Origin: Bacillota bacterium
GTDB taxonomy: Bacteria; Bacillota; Clostridia; Lachnospirales; Lachnospiraceae
DNA: 64,000 bases
Direction of reading: 5' to 3'
NCBI GenBank assembly: GCA_029226935.1
Contig: JAQXYZ010000019.1
Span: 1-64,000, forward strand
Shown here: in pieces, positions 8,901-18,028 of the stretch
Numbering within the stretch: position 1 is the first letter of the stretch
Layout: every line of letters begins with the position of its first letter
Made by a program: the position numbers and the translations under genes
Notes under the pieces: generated by a model
What the model was told of the DNA's origin: nothing
What the model saw: the letters and a program-made list of their open reading frames with translations, nothing else
Databases searched by the model: none

Positions 8901-10604
8901 AATCTCAAAAGGAATCGGAACGTCAGGATTTACAAAGGTGGAAAAACGGTCCACAATTTCCCCTTTAGATACCTTTACTGCCCCAATCTCGATAATTCTG
9001 TTATTTACCGGAGAAAAGCCCGTGGTTTCTATGTCAAAGACAACAAAATCATTCTCAAAGGTCTGCCCGCATTCTCCGGTCACAATCTCCTGCAAATCAT
9101 CCACCAGATAGGCTTCCATCCCGTAGATAATCTTAAAGAAATCCTGTTTGTCGGGATTAGAATCTCCGGCTTCTTTACGCCTGTTCTTTTCTTCCTTCCA
9201 AAGATCTTCCCACACATGGTTTGCATCAGGGAAAGACTGCACCACACCGTGATCCGTAATTGCAATTGCCGGATGTCCCCACTTATACGCACGCTTCACA
9301 ATATCCTTGGCTTCCGAAACTCCATCCATATCGCTCATTTTGGTATGACAATGAAGCTCCACCCGCTTGCGGGCACTGTTATCGTTTCTGGAGGTCGTAA
9401 AATCAGGTATCTTTTTTACACCGGCTACAGAACCGATGGTAAGCTCATTATCAAATTTATCAATTGTAGCAATCCCCTTCAGCTTGACAAACGCACCAGG
9501 CTTTATTCCCTGCTTAATCTCATCAACCTGTTCATTGTGTGCAAACAGCTTTATGGTCATGGTATCCGTGAAGTCTGTTACGTCAAACATCAAGATAGTT
9601 CTTTCGTTCTTGATTTCTCTGGAATCAAATCCAATGATCTTGCCACGGATTACCACCTCTCCCATTTCACCGATAATATCCTCTATGGGCATGGCTTCCT
9701 CTTCAAAATCTCTGCCATAAATAACATCCGGATTGTCGGAACGCTTGACTGCACGTTTAAAGTCGCCCTTGCCGCCTTTGCCAAAATCACCTTTTTTAAA
9801 TCCTTTTCTTCCATCTCCGGCAAAAGCACCGGTACTTCCCTGCGCTTTGGGAACCGGATTGGAGGTAATTGCCGCTCCTGTCAAAAGCGCCTCGTCTGCC
9901 AGTCTCTGTTCTTCCCCGCTCATGCCGTTTCTGCTCTCTTCGCCACCGGCTGCTGCAGTTCCCTGAACTCCCTGTTTTCCGCCGTTCTCTGCATTCTGCG
10001 CATAGTCCAAGCTACCGGATGCCCCTAATGCACGTGCAGTAATTTCCGCCACCTGACGGGCAATTTTTAAGTCATCCTCTTCCTTATACTTCCCGGCTTT
10101 CTTTTCCTTATATTCCATTGAACAATTTACAGGGAAACCACACCGTTCCTGAAAAATCTTTTCCAAAATTCTGGTAAGTTCCGCCTCCTTGCTCCTTGCA
10201 AGCACAGTGTCCTCTATGGTAAGGCAGAGTTCATTTTCCTTGGGGAATGAAATATCTGCCCCTTTAAACAGATTGTATTCAATTGGACTGTAATTTCTTA
10301 GTTCCAGCAGAATACTGTCCTTATAGGCATTCATCAGCTTTTCAGGTGTGTACTGTTCCGAAAGATGAAAACGCTCATAGAGCTTTACCTTCACGTCGTG
10401 AGTGGAAAAGAACTGCTTTTTAACCTCAGTTTCCACCTTAAATATCGTTTCCTTCGGAATCAGATAGTCACAGGAAATCGTAACACGGATATAGTCCCTG
10501 CGCTTGGTAGCTGAAACCTTCTCAACTGTAACCTGCTCAAACAGATCCTGCATTTTCTTATCCAGTTTTAGCGTTGGAAACACATCAAAAAACTGCTTTG
10601 CCAT
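5967..10604 (-). CDS. polC: DNA polymerase III subunit alpha, Gram-positive PolC type
   Basis: 1545 aa with N-terminal OB region, PHP ([15 protein letters not shown]), exonuclease ([25 protein letters not shown]), polymerase ([24 protein letters not shown]). Confidence 0.98.
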   Translation of the reverse strand: [1545 protein letters not shown]

Positions 10605-10627
10605 ATCATTTCGCCCTTACTTTTCTA

Positions 10628-11695
10628 TCAGTTATCCCAGTGCTCCAATTCCTCCCGAAGCACGGATAAAAGCTGTTCTTCCGGTACTTTCTTTATAATC
10701 TCGCCTTTTTTTATCAGAAGTCCTTCACCAATTCCTCCTGCAATTCCGATATCTGCCTCTTTTGCTTCTCCGGGTCCATTCACTGCACATCCCATCACTG
10801 CAACCTTAATATCCAATGGGAACTCCGCTACCATCGTTTCCACCTGATTAGCCAGTCCAATCAGGTCAATCTTTGTTCTTCCACAGGTAGGACAGGATAC
10901 TACTTCAATTCCACCCTTTCTAAGTCCCAAAGTTTTTAAAATCAGTTTGGCAGACTTAATTTCCTCCACCGGGTCGCCCGTCAGGGACACACGAATGGTA
11001 TCTCCAATTCCCTGATGCAGAATCAGTCCAAGACCGATGGATGATTTAATATTTCCACTGATAATCGTACCGGATTCCGTGATTCCCACATGTAAAGGAT
11101 AATCTGTCTGATCTGCCAGCAGTTCATGTGCCCTGACACACATCATGACATCTGAAGACTTAATACTGATGACCATATTTTCATAACCAAGCGCCTCTAT
11201 CATATGCACCTTGTCCAGTGCGCTTTCTACAATACCTTCTGCGGTAACGCCATGGTATTTTTCCACAAGTTCCTTTTCCAAAGAACCACTGTTTACCCCT
11301 ACTCGGATGGGAATATTTCTCTCCTTCGCCACTTCCACAACTGCTGCCACCTTATCCTGTCCACCGATATTTCCGGGATTGATTCTGATTTTATCTGCTC
11401 CGTTTTCCATGGCCGCAATCGCCATTCTATAATCAAAATGAATATCCGCTACCAAGGGAATGGAAATCTGCTTTTTAATCTCACTGATTGCCTGTGCTGC
11501 TTCCATGGTAGGAACCGTACAGCGGATAATCTCACATCCTGCTTTTTCAAGCTTATGGATCTGCTCTACTGTACCCTTTACATCCTCAGTCCTTGTATTG
11601 GTCATGGATTGAATCAAAATTGGGTTTCCCCCACCGATTACCCTGTCCCCAATATGAATTACTCTTGTATGCTCTCTGGTCATAATTACCTCCAT
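10628..11695 (-). CDS. ispG: 4-hydroxy-3-methylbut-2-en-1-yl diphosphate synthase
   Basis: RVIHIGDRVIGGGNPILIQSMTNTRTEDVKGTV...SCPTCGRTKIDLIGLA...MGCAVNGPGEAKEADIGIAGG. Confidence 0.96.
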   Translation of the reverse strand: MEVIMTREHTRVIHIGDRVIGGGNPILIQSMTNTRTEDVKGTVEQIHKLEKAGCEIIRCTVPTMEAAQAISEIKKQISIPLVADIHFDYRMAIAAMENGADKIRINPGNIGGQDKVAAVVEVAKERNIPIRVGVNSGSLEKELVEKYHGVTAEGIVESALDKVHMIEALGYENMVISIKSSDVMMCVRAHELLADQTDYPLHVGITESGTIISGNIKSSIGLGLILHQGIGDTIRVSLTGDPVEEIKSAKLILKTLGLRKGGIEVVSCPTCGRTKIDLIGLANQVETMVAEFPLDIKVAVMGCAVNGPGEAKEADIGIAGGIGEGLLIKKGEIIKKVPEEQLLSVLREELEHWDN

Positions 11696-11740
11696 TTCAT
11701 AGCCTGTATACCGGAAATTTTCTTTTTGCTCACATGATAC

Positions 11741-11769
11741 ATTATAAGATACCCCCGCAGGAATATCAA
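11741..11769 (-). promoter_or_regulatory. sigma-A promoter for ispG-polC (TTGATA-N17-TATAAT)
   Basis: Minus-strand TTGATA (11769..11764) and TATAAT (11746..11741), spacer 17. Confidence 0.7.
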
Positions 11770-11844
11770 TTCAAATCTCTCAATCATCCCGCCATTTGAA
11801 ATGCCTTTTCGCAAGACAGACTCTGGCTTATTCAGGCTGTGATA

Positions 11845-13194
11845 TCACTCAGGTTTTACCCGGAATACGCGGCTTGCATATGTACTTCCGTCCTCTCCGA
11901 TTGCTATCAGCTGCATGGAGATCTCCTCCTTGGGGAGTCTGTCTGCCGGAAGTTCAAACCGGACGGCTGTGTCTGTGATATATACCGCATCATTCTTAAG
12001 CAGCATCTTTCTTCCCAGATCATCCCGCATCTCGACCCACAGCTGCTCCTGCTCCTCTCCCTTGGAAATCACCGGCATAGAAAAGGCGAATATTCCGCTT
12101 ATGAATACTGTTCCTGCCATTCCAATAAACCACATAAACAGTCCACGAAACTTCTTTTGTGTAAGCCATATATTTTTTTCCTGCTTCATCGAGCCGTTCT
12201 TTATTTTTCGTTCTGAAGCCAAATACAAAATTAATGTAATTGAAAGAAAAAAGAGTGGTTTTTCCAGATAAGGAAAAGGGAACTGGTGATATGGAATCCC
12301 ATGGATCAGCGGCAGAAGAAAGCTGCTGCATGTGAACAGGCTGCAAAATAGTAGAAAAAGTTTTCTGATGAGGTGACAAATTTCCGGGAAAATCCGCTTC
12401 TTCCTATAATTCAGCAACGCTTCTCCCACCTGTTCCACAGATTGATATTGCTTTGCCGGATCTGTGCTGAGGCAACGATTGATGATCTTATCCAGCGCTC
12501 CCGCAAGGCTCCGGTCATATTCTGCAAGAGGACGTCTTTCATAGGGTGGCTTTAGCGGGCTTGCACCTGTCAGCATCTCGTGAAGCAGGATACCCAGACT
12601 ATAAATATCCCATTTTTTCTCCCCTCTGACCTCCTTCCACTGCTCCGGCGGACAATATCCCGGTGTGCCTGCACATACAGTTTCATTTGTTCTGCCACAT
12701 GCATAGCGGATTGCTGCTCCCAGATCAATTAATTTTAATTCTCCGTCCTGCCGGATCATAATATTTTCCGGCTTTAAATCCCGATAGATAATTGCAGGAT
12801 GCCTGCTGTGCAGATATCCCAGTATCCGGCACAAATCTATCATCCACTTTACTGCCTGCCTTTCAGCTACCCGTTTATGTTTATTCAGATATTCACGAAG
12901 AGATATCCCTTCTATATATTCCATCACCAGAAAAGAAGCGCCCTGCTCCTCAAAAAAATCAAATATCTGCGTTAAACCCGGATGCTCCAATTCCTGTAGG
13001 AACTGAAGTTCCGATGGCGATGCGTCTTTCGGGAGCTCCTTCACTGCCACCAACCGGTTCAAATGCAGATCCCTTGCCAGATATACCTTTCCTGATCCCC
13101 CGCTTCCAATTGTCCTTATCAGTTCATACTTGTAAAACAAAACCCTGCTCATTGCACCTCCTGATGTTTCTCTTGTGTTTTCTTTGAACGGCAT
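11845..13194 (-). CDS. Ser/Thr protein kinase with C-terminal TM region, no PASTA repeats
   Basis: YELIRTIGSGGSGKVYLARD, VAVKEL, IYRDLKPENIM, KLIDLG, GTPGYCPPEQW, followed by hydrophobic segments; likely start at MSRVLFYKYELIRTIG. Confidence 0.9.
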   Translation of the reverse strand: MPFKENTRETSGGAMSRVLFYKYELIRTIGSGGSGKVYLARDLHLNRLVAVKELPKDASPSELQFLQELEHPGLTQIFDFFEEQGASFLVMEYIEGISLREYLNKHKRVAERQAVKWMIDLCRILGYLHSRHPAIIYRDLKPENIMIRQDGELKLIDLGAAIRYACGRTNETVCAGTPGYCPPEQWKEVRGEKKWDIYSLGILLHEMLTGASPLKPPYERRPLAEYDRSLAGALDKIINRCLSTDPAKQYQSVEQVGEALLNYRKKRIFPEICHLIRKLFLLFCSLFTCSSFLLPLIHGIPYHQFPFPYLEKPLFFLSITLILYLASERKIKNGSMKQEKNIWLTQKKFRGLFMWFIGMAGTVFISGIFAFSMPVISKGEEQEQLWVEMRDDLGRKMLLKNDAVYITDTAVRFELPADRLPKEEISMQLIAIGEDGSTYASRVFRVKPE

Positions 13195-13216
13195 CCAAAA
13201 TACAGGTCACATCATC

Positions 13217-13981
13217 TTAATAAATGACAGAATAGACCGCCGATAAATTGTCTCTTTCCCCCTTCTTGAGGGATGCGGCTGCCATTTCCTTCAGCCTCCT
13301 GTAAATCTGCTCTTCATTTTCAATTTCATGAACAGAAAGTATCCGGAGCATTTCCTCCTCCAATGCCCTGTAAAAGCCATCTGTGCAGACAAGGAAACCA
13401 TTTCTCCCCCAAATCCTTCCAAACCGGATATCAGGATATTGAAAGGGAAAGCTTCCAATACACCGTGTAAGCCCCCTTCGCCCATCAGAATGATCCTCTG
13501 TAAGAAGCCTGAATTTTTTCTTACACCACCATTTGTCCTGATAAAGATAAATTCTGCTGTCTCCCAGATGAACTATCATATAGTTCTTTCCCCATATAAG
13601 CAGTAAAGACAGGGTCGCTCCCAGCTGAATGCCCTTACTTTTTCCATAGAGTTTAAGCTTATCACTTATGTCATAAAGACATCGCAACATACTTTTCTTC
13701 AATGCACTCTTTCCCTTTCTCCTAACAGTTAATGGGATGATTTGTGCATAAAAATTCTCGATAAGCCTTTCTGTAATATAGCCGCTTGCAATTTCTCCCT
13801 CTTCCAATCCGCCTATGCCATCACTGACTGCCACAAGCAATACTCTTCCATAGCTTGTCATGACCTGCTGTAACATAATGGAATCCTGATTGACCACACG
13901 TTTCCCCTGATCCCAATATGCTCCCGAAAGTATCTTCAATTTTACAGTTTCCTCCCCGATGAACCCTCCCACAATCAACAT
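13217..13981 (-). CDS. PP2C-family Ser/Thr phosphatase
   Basis: NQDSIM, VSDGIGGLEEGEIAS, GATLSLLLI, VHLGDSRIYLY, LVCTDGFY, RDNLSAVYSVIY; best RBS points to a TTG start at 13939. Confidence 0.87.
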   Translation of the reverse strand: MLIVGGFIGEETVKLKILSGAYWDQGKRVVNQDSIMLQQVMTSYGRVLLVAVSDGIGGLEEGEIASGYITERLIENFYAQIIPLTVRRKGKSALKKSMLRCLYDISDKLKLYGKSKGIQLGATLSLLLIWGKNYMIVHLGDSRIYLYQDKWWCKKKFRLLTEDHSDGRRGLTRCIGSFPFQYPDIRFGRIWGRNGFLVCTDGFYRALEEEMLRILSVHEIENEEQIYRRLKEMAAASLKKGERDNLSAVYSVIY

Positions 13982-14041
13982 ACCATTTCGTTCCTACACC
14001 TATCAATCTATCCGATATTTTATAAGATTATATAATTCCGC

Positions 14042-14105
14042 AAAAAAAGAATCCATTATACAAATTTGCCAAAAGTATCATTTTGGCAAATCTGTACATG
14101 GATTC
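14042..14105 (-). terminator. Long-stem intrinsic terminator after rseP
   Basis: GAATCCATgTACAgATTTGCCAAAA...TTTTGGCAAATtTGTAtaATGGATTC then TTTTTTT on minus strand. Confidence 0.8.
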
Positions 14106-14126
14106 CATGCGTTATTTTATATAATA

Positions 14127-15179
14127 TCAAAAGAACTTTGTTATATCGTTAAACAGTACAAGAACCATCAATAGCATTAAGGCTGCCATACCTGCTAAAT
14201 GAACCATTCCTTCCTTTTCAGGCGGTATCGGTTTCCCTCGGATTGCCTCTATGAGCAAAAATACCAAACGACCTCCATCCAATGCCGGAAGAGGAAGCAA
14301 ATTCATAATTCCAAGGTTCACAGAAAGCAGCAATGCAATATTGACCATATTGAGTGCAACCTCCAACGCTCCATACTGCTTTGCCGAATCATAGACATCA
14401 TCTACAACCTTTACAAGCCCTACCGGACCGGACACATCATCTTTAGATAACTGCCCTGTAACCAGCATTCCCAGACTTTTAAAGGTAGTCTCCGCATAAA
14501 ACTTCATCGTATAAAAAGCATACTGGAATGTCTGCGGAAGATTGCATTTTAAATATCCTCCGGCTGCAATTCCCATAAAATAGCGCTGGGCTTCTTCATC
14601 ATAGGTAGGCTTAATTACTACGGTATTCTCTTCCCCTTCACGCTCATAGGTAACGGTCAGACTTTCTCCCTTGGTATTGAGCTGGGAAATCAATGTGACA
14701 TCTCCGCCTAAATGAATTCTTTTCCCATTGATCTTTGTAATCACATCGCCTGCCTGCAATCCTATCCGTTCTGCTTCGCTTCCTTCATATACCTTTTGAA
14801 TCTCAGGCGTCGTAATTCCGCAGACAGATACAAGAAGAAGTGCCATCACATAAGCGGTAAGGAAATTAAATAACGGACCCGCAAAGACAGTCGCAAATCG
14901 TGCCCATACAGGTGCATTGGGAAATGCCCTTTCTGACATTTCGCCCTTTTCGGTTTCCAACCCGTCCTCTCCTTCAAACATACAGGCTCCGCCAATCGGC
15001 AAAAGCTTTAGGGAATATTTCGTATCCCCTTTCACAAAGGAAAACAGTGTCGGTCCCATGCCGACAAAAAATTCCACCACATGAATTCCGTTTTTCTTTG
15101 CAATAATAAAATGTCCGAGTTCGTGGGAAATAACCACAACAAAAAAGATAATAAAAAATAGTATAATAGAAACTGCCAC
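14127..15179 (-). CDS. rseP: RIP metalloprotease RseP/RasP (site-2 protease)
   Basis: VVISHELGHFIIAKKNGIHVVEFFVGMGP (HExxH), PDZ region, NLLPLPALDGGRLVF; GTG start with AGGAGG RBS inside the longer ORF (to 15203). Confidence 0.93.
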   Translation of the reverse strand: MAVSIILFFIIFFVVVISHELGHFIIAKKNGIHVVEFFVGMGPTLFSFVKGDTKYSLKLLPIGGACMFEGEDGLETEKGEMSERAFPNAPVWARFATVFAGPLFNFLTAYVMALLLVSVCGITTPEIQKVYEGSEAERIGLQAGDVITKINGKRIHLGGDVTLISQLNTKGESLTVTYEREGEENTVVIKPTYDEEAQRYFMGIAAGGYLKCNLPQTFQYAFYTMKFYAETTFKSLGMLVTGQLSKDDVSGPVGLVKVVDDVYDSAKQYGALEVALNMVNIALLLSVNLGIMNLLPLPALDGGRLVFLLIEAIRGKPIPPEKEGMVHLAGMAALMLLMVLVLFNDITKFF

Positions 15180-15180
15180 C

Positions 15181-16329
15181 TTACAACCTCCTGTGGGTCT
15201 CAATATATTCGCATGCTTCTGCTTCTGCTCCTAAGATTTCATCTACGGAAGGATTTTGTATTGTTTTATGATGTTCCATTGCACCCTGAATAAAATCATA
15301 GATTTCCAGAAATTTAATCTTTTTATCAAGGAATAGGGCAACCGCCTTTTCATTTGCTGCGTTATATACGGTAGGCATACTGCCGCCTTCTCTGATGGCA
15401 TCATACGCCATTGCAAGCCCCTTAAAAGTATCTGTATCCGGTTTTTCAAACGTAATGGACCCCAATTCGTAAAAGTCCACTCTTTTTCCTTCCATGGGTC
15501 TTCTGTCAGGGTAAAATAATGCGTATTGAATAGGAAGCTTCATATCCGGCACGCCAAGCTGTGCCATGATGCCACCATCCACATACTCTACCATGGAATG
15601 AATGATACTCTGGGGATGTACCACCACCTGAATTTTTTCGGGTTCTACATCAAACAGCCACTTAGCTTCAATGACTTCCAATCCTTTGTTTACCAATGTG
15701 GCTGAATCAATTGTAATCTTTCTTCCCATAGACCAGTTGGGATGCTTGAGTGCGTCCTCAACCGTAATTTCTGTCAGTTCTTCTCTCTTTTTTCCTCTGA
15801 AAGGTCCCCCGGAAGCGGTCAGCAGGATCTTGCTGATCTGTTTTCTGTTTTCACCCTGCATAGACTGGAAAATTGCGCTGTGCTCACTGTCCACCGGCAG
15901 AATGGGCACATTGTTCTTTGCCGCAAGAGGCATAATGATGTGTCCTGCCGTCACCAGAGTTTCTTTATTTGCAAGTGCAATGGTCTTTCCTGCCTCAATT
16001 GCCGCGATAGTAGGTCTAATACCTATCATACCCACTATGGCAGTTACCAAAACCTCCATTTCCTCCATAACTGCAATTTCCAGAAGCCCTTCCATGCCAC
16101 AGAGCACCTTGGTGTTTGTATCTGCCACCTTTATCCGTAGCAGATCTGCTGCCTTGCTGCTCCACATTACTGCAATGCGGGGAGAAAACTCCCTGATCTG
16201 TTCCTCCATTTTATCCACGCTGCTGCCGGCAGCCAGCGCTACAATCCGTAAATCCTTATTATTCCTTACAATTTCCAGAGTCTGTGTTCCAATAGAACCG
16301 GTAGACCCCAAAATTCCGATTTTCTTCAT
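15181..16329 (-). CDS. dxr: 1-deoxy-D-xylulose-5-phosphate reductoisomerase
   Basis: KKIGILGSTGSIGTQTLEIVRNN, LANKETLV, LPVDSEHSAIFQ, GGPFRG. Confidence 0.97.
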   Translation of the reverse strand: MKKIGILGSTGSIGTQTLEIVRNNKDLRIVALAAGSSVDKMEEQIREFSPRIAVMWSSKAADLLRIKVADTNTKVLCGMEGLLEIAVMEEMEVLVTAIVGMIGIRPTIAAIEAGKTIALANKETLVTAGHIIMPLAAKNNVPILPVDSEHSAIFQSMQGENRKQISKILLTASGGPFRGKKREELTEITVEDALKHPNWSMGRKITIDSATLVNKGLEVIEAKWLFDVEPEKIQVVVHPQSIIHSMVEYVDGGIMAQLGVPDMKLPIQYALFYPDRRPMEGKRVDFYELGSITFEKPDTDTFKGLAMAYDAIREGGSMPTVYNAANEKAVALFLDKKIKFLEIYDFIQGAMEHHKTIQNPSVDEILGAEAEACEYIETHRRL

Positions 16330-16389
16330 CTTCCAAGTGCCTTTCTTACCTATACAACATTCTGTTCAAGATAACCCCAGATACATCAT

Positions 16390-17211
16390 TTAACCGTGAA
16401 TTAACAATAATGCAAGAAAATAAATCATGGGAGCTGTAAATATCACACTGTCAAAGCGGTCCATGATTCCGCCATGCCCCGGAATCAGCTTCCCATAATC
16501 CTTAATCTCATGATTTCTCTTAATTGCAGATGCAGCCAGATCACCAACTTGTGAAATCACTGCTCCCACAGCGCTGATCAACACAAAAATCCATGTAATC
16601 TTCTGTTCGCTGATTGCCGGCTCCACAATAAAATATGCATAGACCGCACCTACCAGCGCTGAACCCACAATCCCACCAATTGCCCCTTCAACAGACTTCT
16701 TCGGGCTCAATATGGGTGCAAGCTTATGTCTGCCAATCAACATTCCAACCAGATAAGCACAGGTATCACAGATCCACGAACTGATAAAAATCATCCACAC
16801 CGAATAAATCCCATAAGGGAGTGTCCGTACCAGATAAATAAAGGAAAGCATAATCGGTGCATACGCAACACAAAAGAAGGAGCACATAATCTGCTCTGCC
16901 CTGTACTTTGGAAACATAAATACATATACAAACATAAATGCTACAAGAACAGTAATCAGAGCAAGGAAAAGAATCACTTTATTTTCCACAAATACCATTG
17001 CAAGATAATAAGAAATGATTCCAATATATCCCACAGCCTCCAAAGGGCTTAATTTTTTCTCTTCTGTCAGCTTACAGGCTTTCATCAGCTCCCTGTATGC
17101 TGTCAAAGCCAAAAAAAGAAGCACTGCAGCCAGCAGATATCCTCCGCTCAAAACAGTAACTAATGCCAGCACAACAAGAACAATACTGCTCATTAATCGC
17201 TTCGTGAACAT
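16390..17211 (-). CDS. cdsA: Phosphatidate cytidylyltransferase
   Basis: C-terminal SPKKSVEGAIGG...SQVGDLAASAIKRNHEIKDYGKLIPGHGGIMDRFDSVIF. Confidence 0.96.
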   Translation of the reverse strand: MFTKRLMSSIVLVVLALVTVLSGGYLLAAVLLFLALTAYRELMKACKLTEEKKLSPLEAVGYIGIISYYLAMVFVENKVILFLALITVLVAFMFVYVFMFPKYRAEQIMCSFFCVAYAPIMLSFIYLVRTLPYGIYSVWMIFISSWICDTCAYLVGMLIGRHKLAPILSPKKSVEGAIGGIVGSALVGAVYAYFIVEPAISEQKITWIFVLISAVGAVISQVGDLAASAIKRNHEIKDYGKLIPGHGGIMDRFDSVIFTAPMIYFLALLLIHG

Positions 17212-17214
17212 GAT

Positions 17215-17940
17215 TTATTCCTCCTTTATCAGGCCGTATCTTCTGTCTCTATGATTATATGCTTCCACAGCTTTGACCAATTCTTCCTTTGAAAAATCCG
17301 GCCATGCTACCGGTGTAAAATAAAATTCTGTATATGCCAGCTGCCAAAGCAGGAAATTGGATATCCTCTGTTCATTGCAGGTGCGGATAAGCAGATCCGG
17401 TTCAGGAAGTCCTTTGGTATCAAGCATATCTGATAAGTACTGTTCCGTAATGTCTTTTTCAGACACTTCACCAGCCTCTGCCTTTTCAAGAATTTTCCGA
17501 ACTGCACGGACAATTTCGTCCCTTCCGCCATAATTCAAGGCAATCTGGAAATGTAATCCATCATTGTCCTTGGTGGCTTCTTCCAGCTCCTCAATCCTTT
17601 TCCTGATGTCCTCATCCAATCCGGTCTTATCCCCCAGCACACGGACGCACATACGGTTTTTCTTTGCCGTTGCGAGACAAGTCTTCATATAATTACGAAG
17701 AAGCTTCATTAATGCATCCACCTCGTCTTTGGGACGATTCCAGTTTTCTGTACTGAATGCATATACGGTCAGATATTGTATCCCCATTTTATAGGCCTCT
17801 TCACAGATAACTTCCACTGTCTTGGCTCCCTGCACATGCCCATAGTTTCTGGGCATTCCCTTGCTCTTCGCCCATCTTCCGTTTCCGTCCAAAATGATTG
17901 CCACATGCTGCGGTATCATCAGTTCTTTTTGTTCTGCCAT
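17215..17940 (-). CDS. uppS: Isoprenyl transferase (undecaprenyl diphosphate synthase)
   Basis: PQHVAIILDGNGRWAKSKGMPRNYGHVQGAKTV, YAFSTENWNRP. Confidence 0.97.
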   Translation of the reverse strand: MAEQKELMIPQHVAIILDGNGRWAKSKGMPRNYGHVQGAKTVEVICEEAYKMGIQYLTVYAFSTENWNRPKDEVDALMKLLRNYMKTCLATAKKNRMCVRVLGDKTGLDEDIRKRIEELEEATKDNDGLHFQIALNYGGRDEIVRAVRKILEKAEAGEVSEKDITEQYLSDMLDTKGLPEPDLLIRTCNEQRISNFLLWQLAYTEFYFTPVAWPDFSKEELVKAVEAYNHRDRRYGLIKEE

Positions 17941-18028
17941 TGCTCTGATTCCTTTTCCTTTAATCCCTATACATTGAAAAAGGGGGCACTACGATTAGGA
18001 ATTTAATCGCCTGCCCCTCCGATTTCCT

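Noticed and set aside
8670-10028. 452-aa plus-strand ORF
   Set aside because: Fully antisense to polC with no recognisable domain; polC frame is unambiguous
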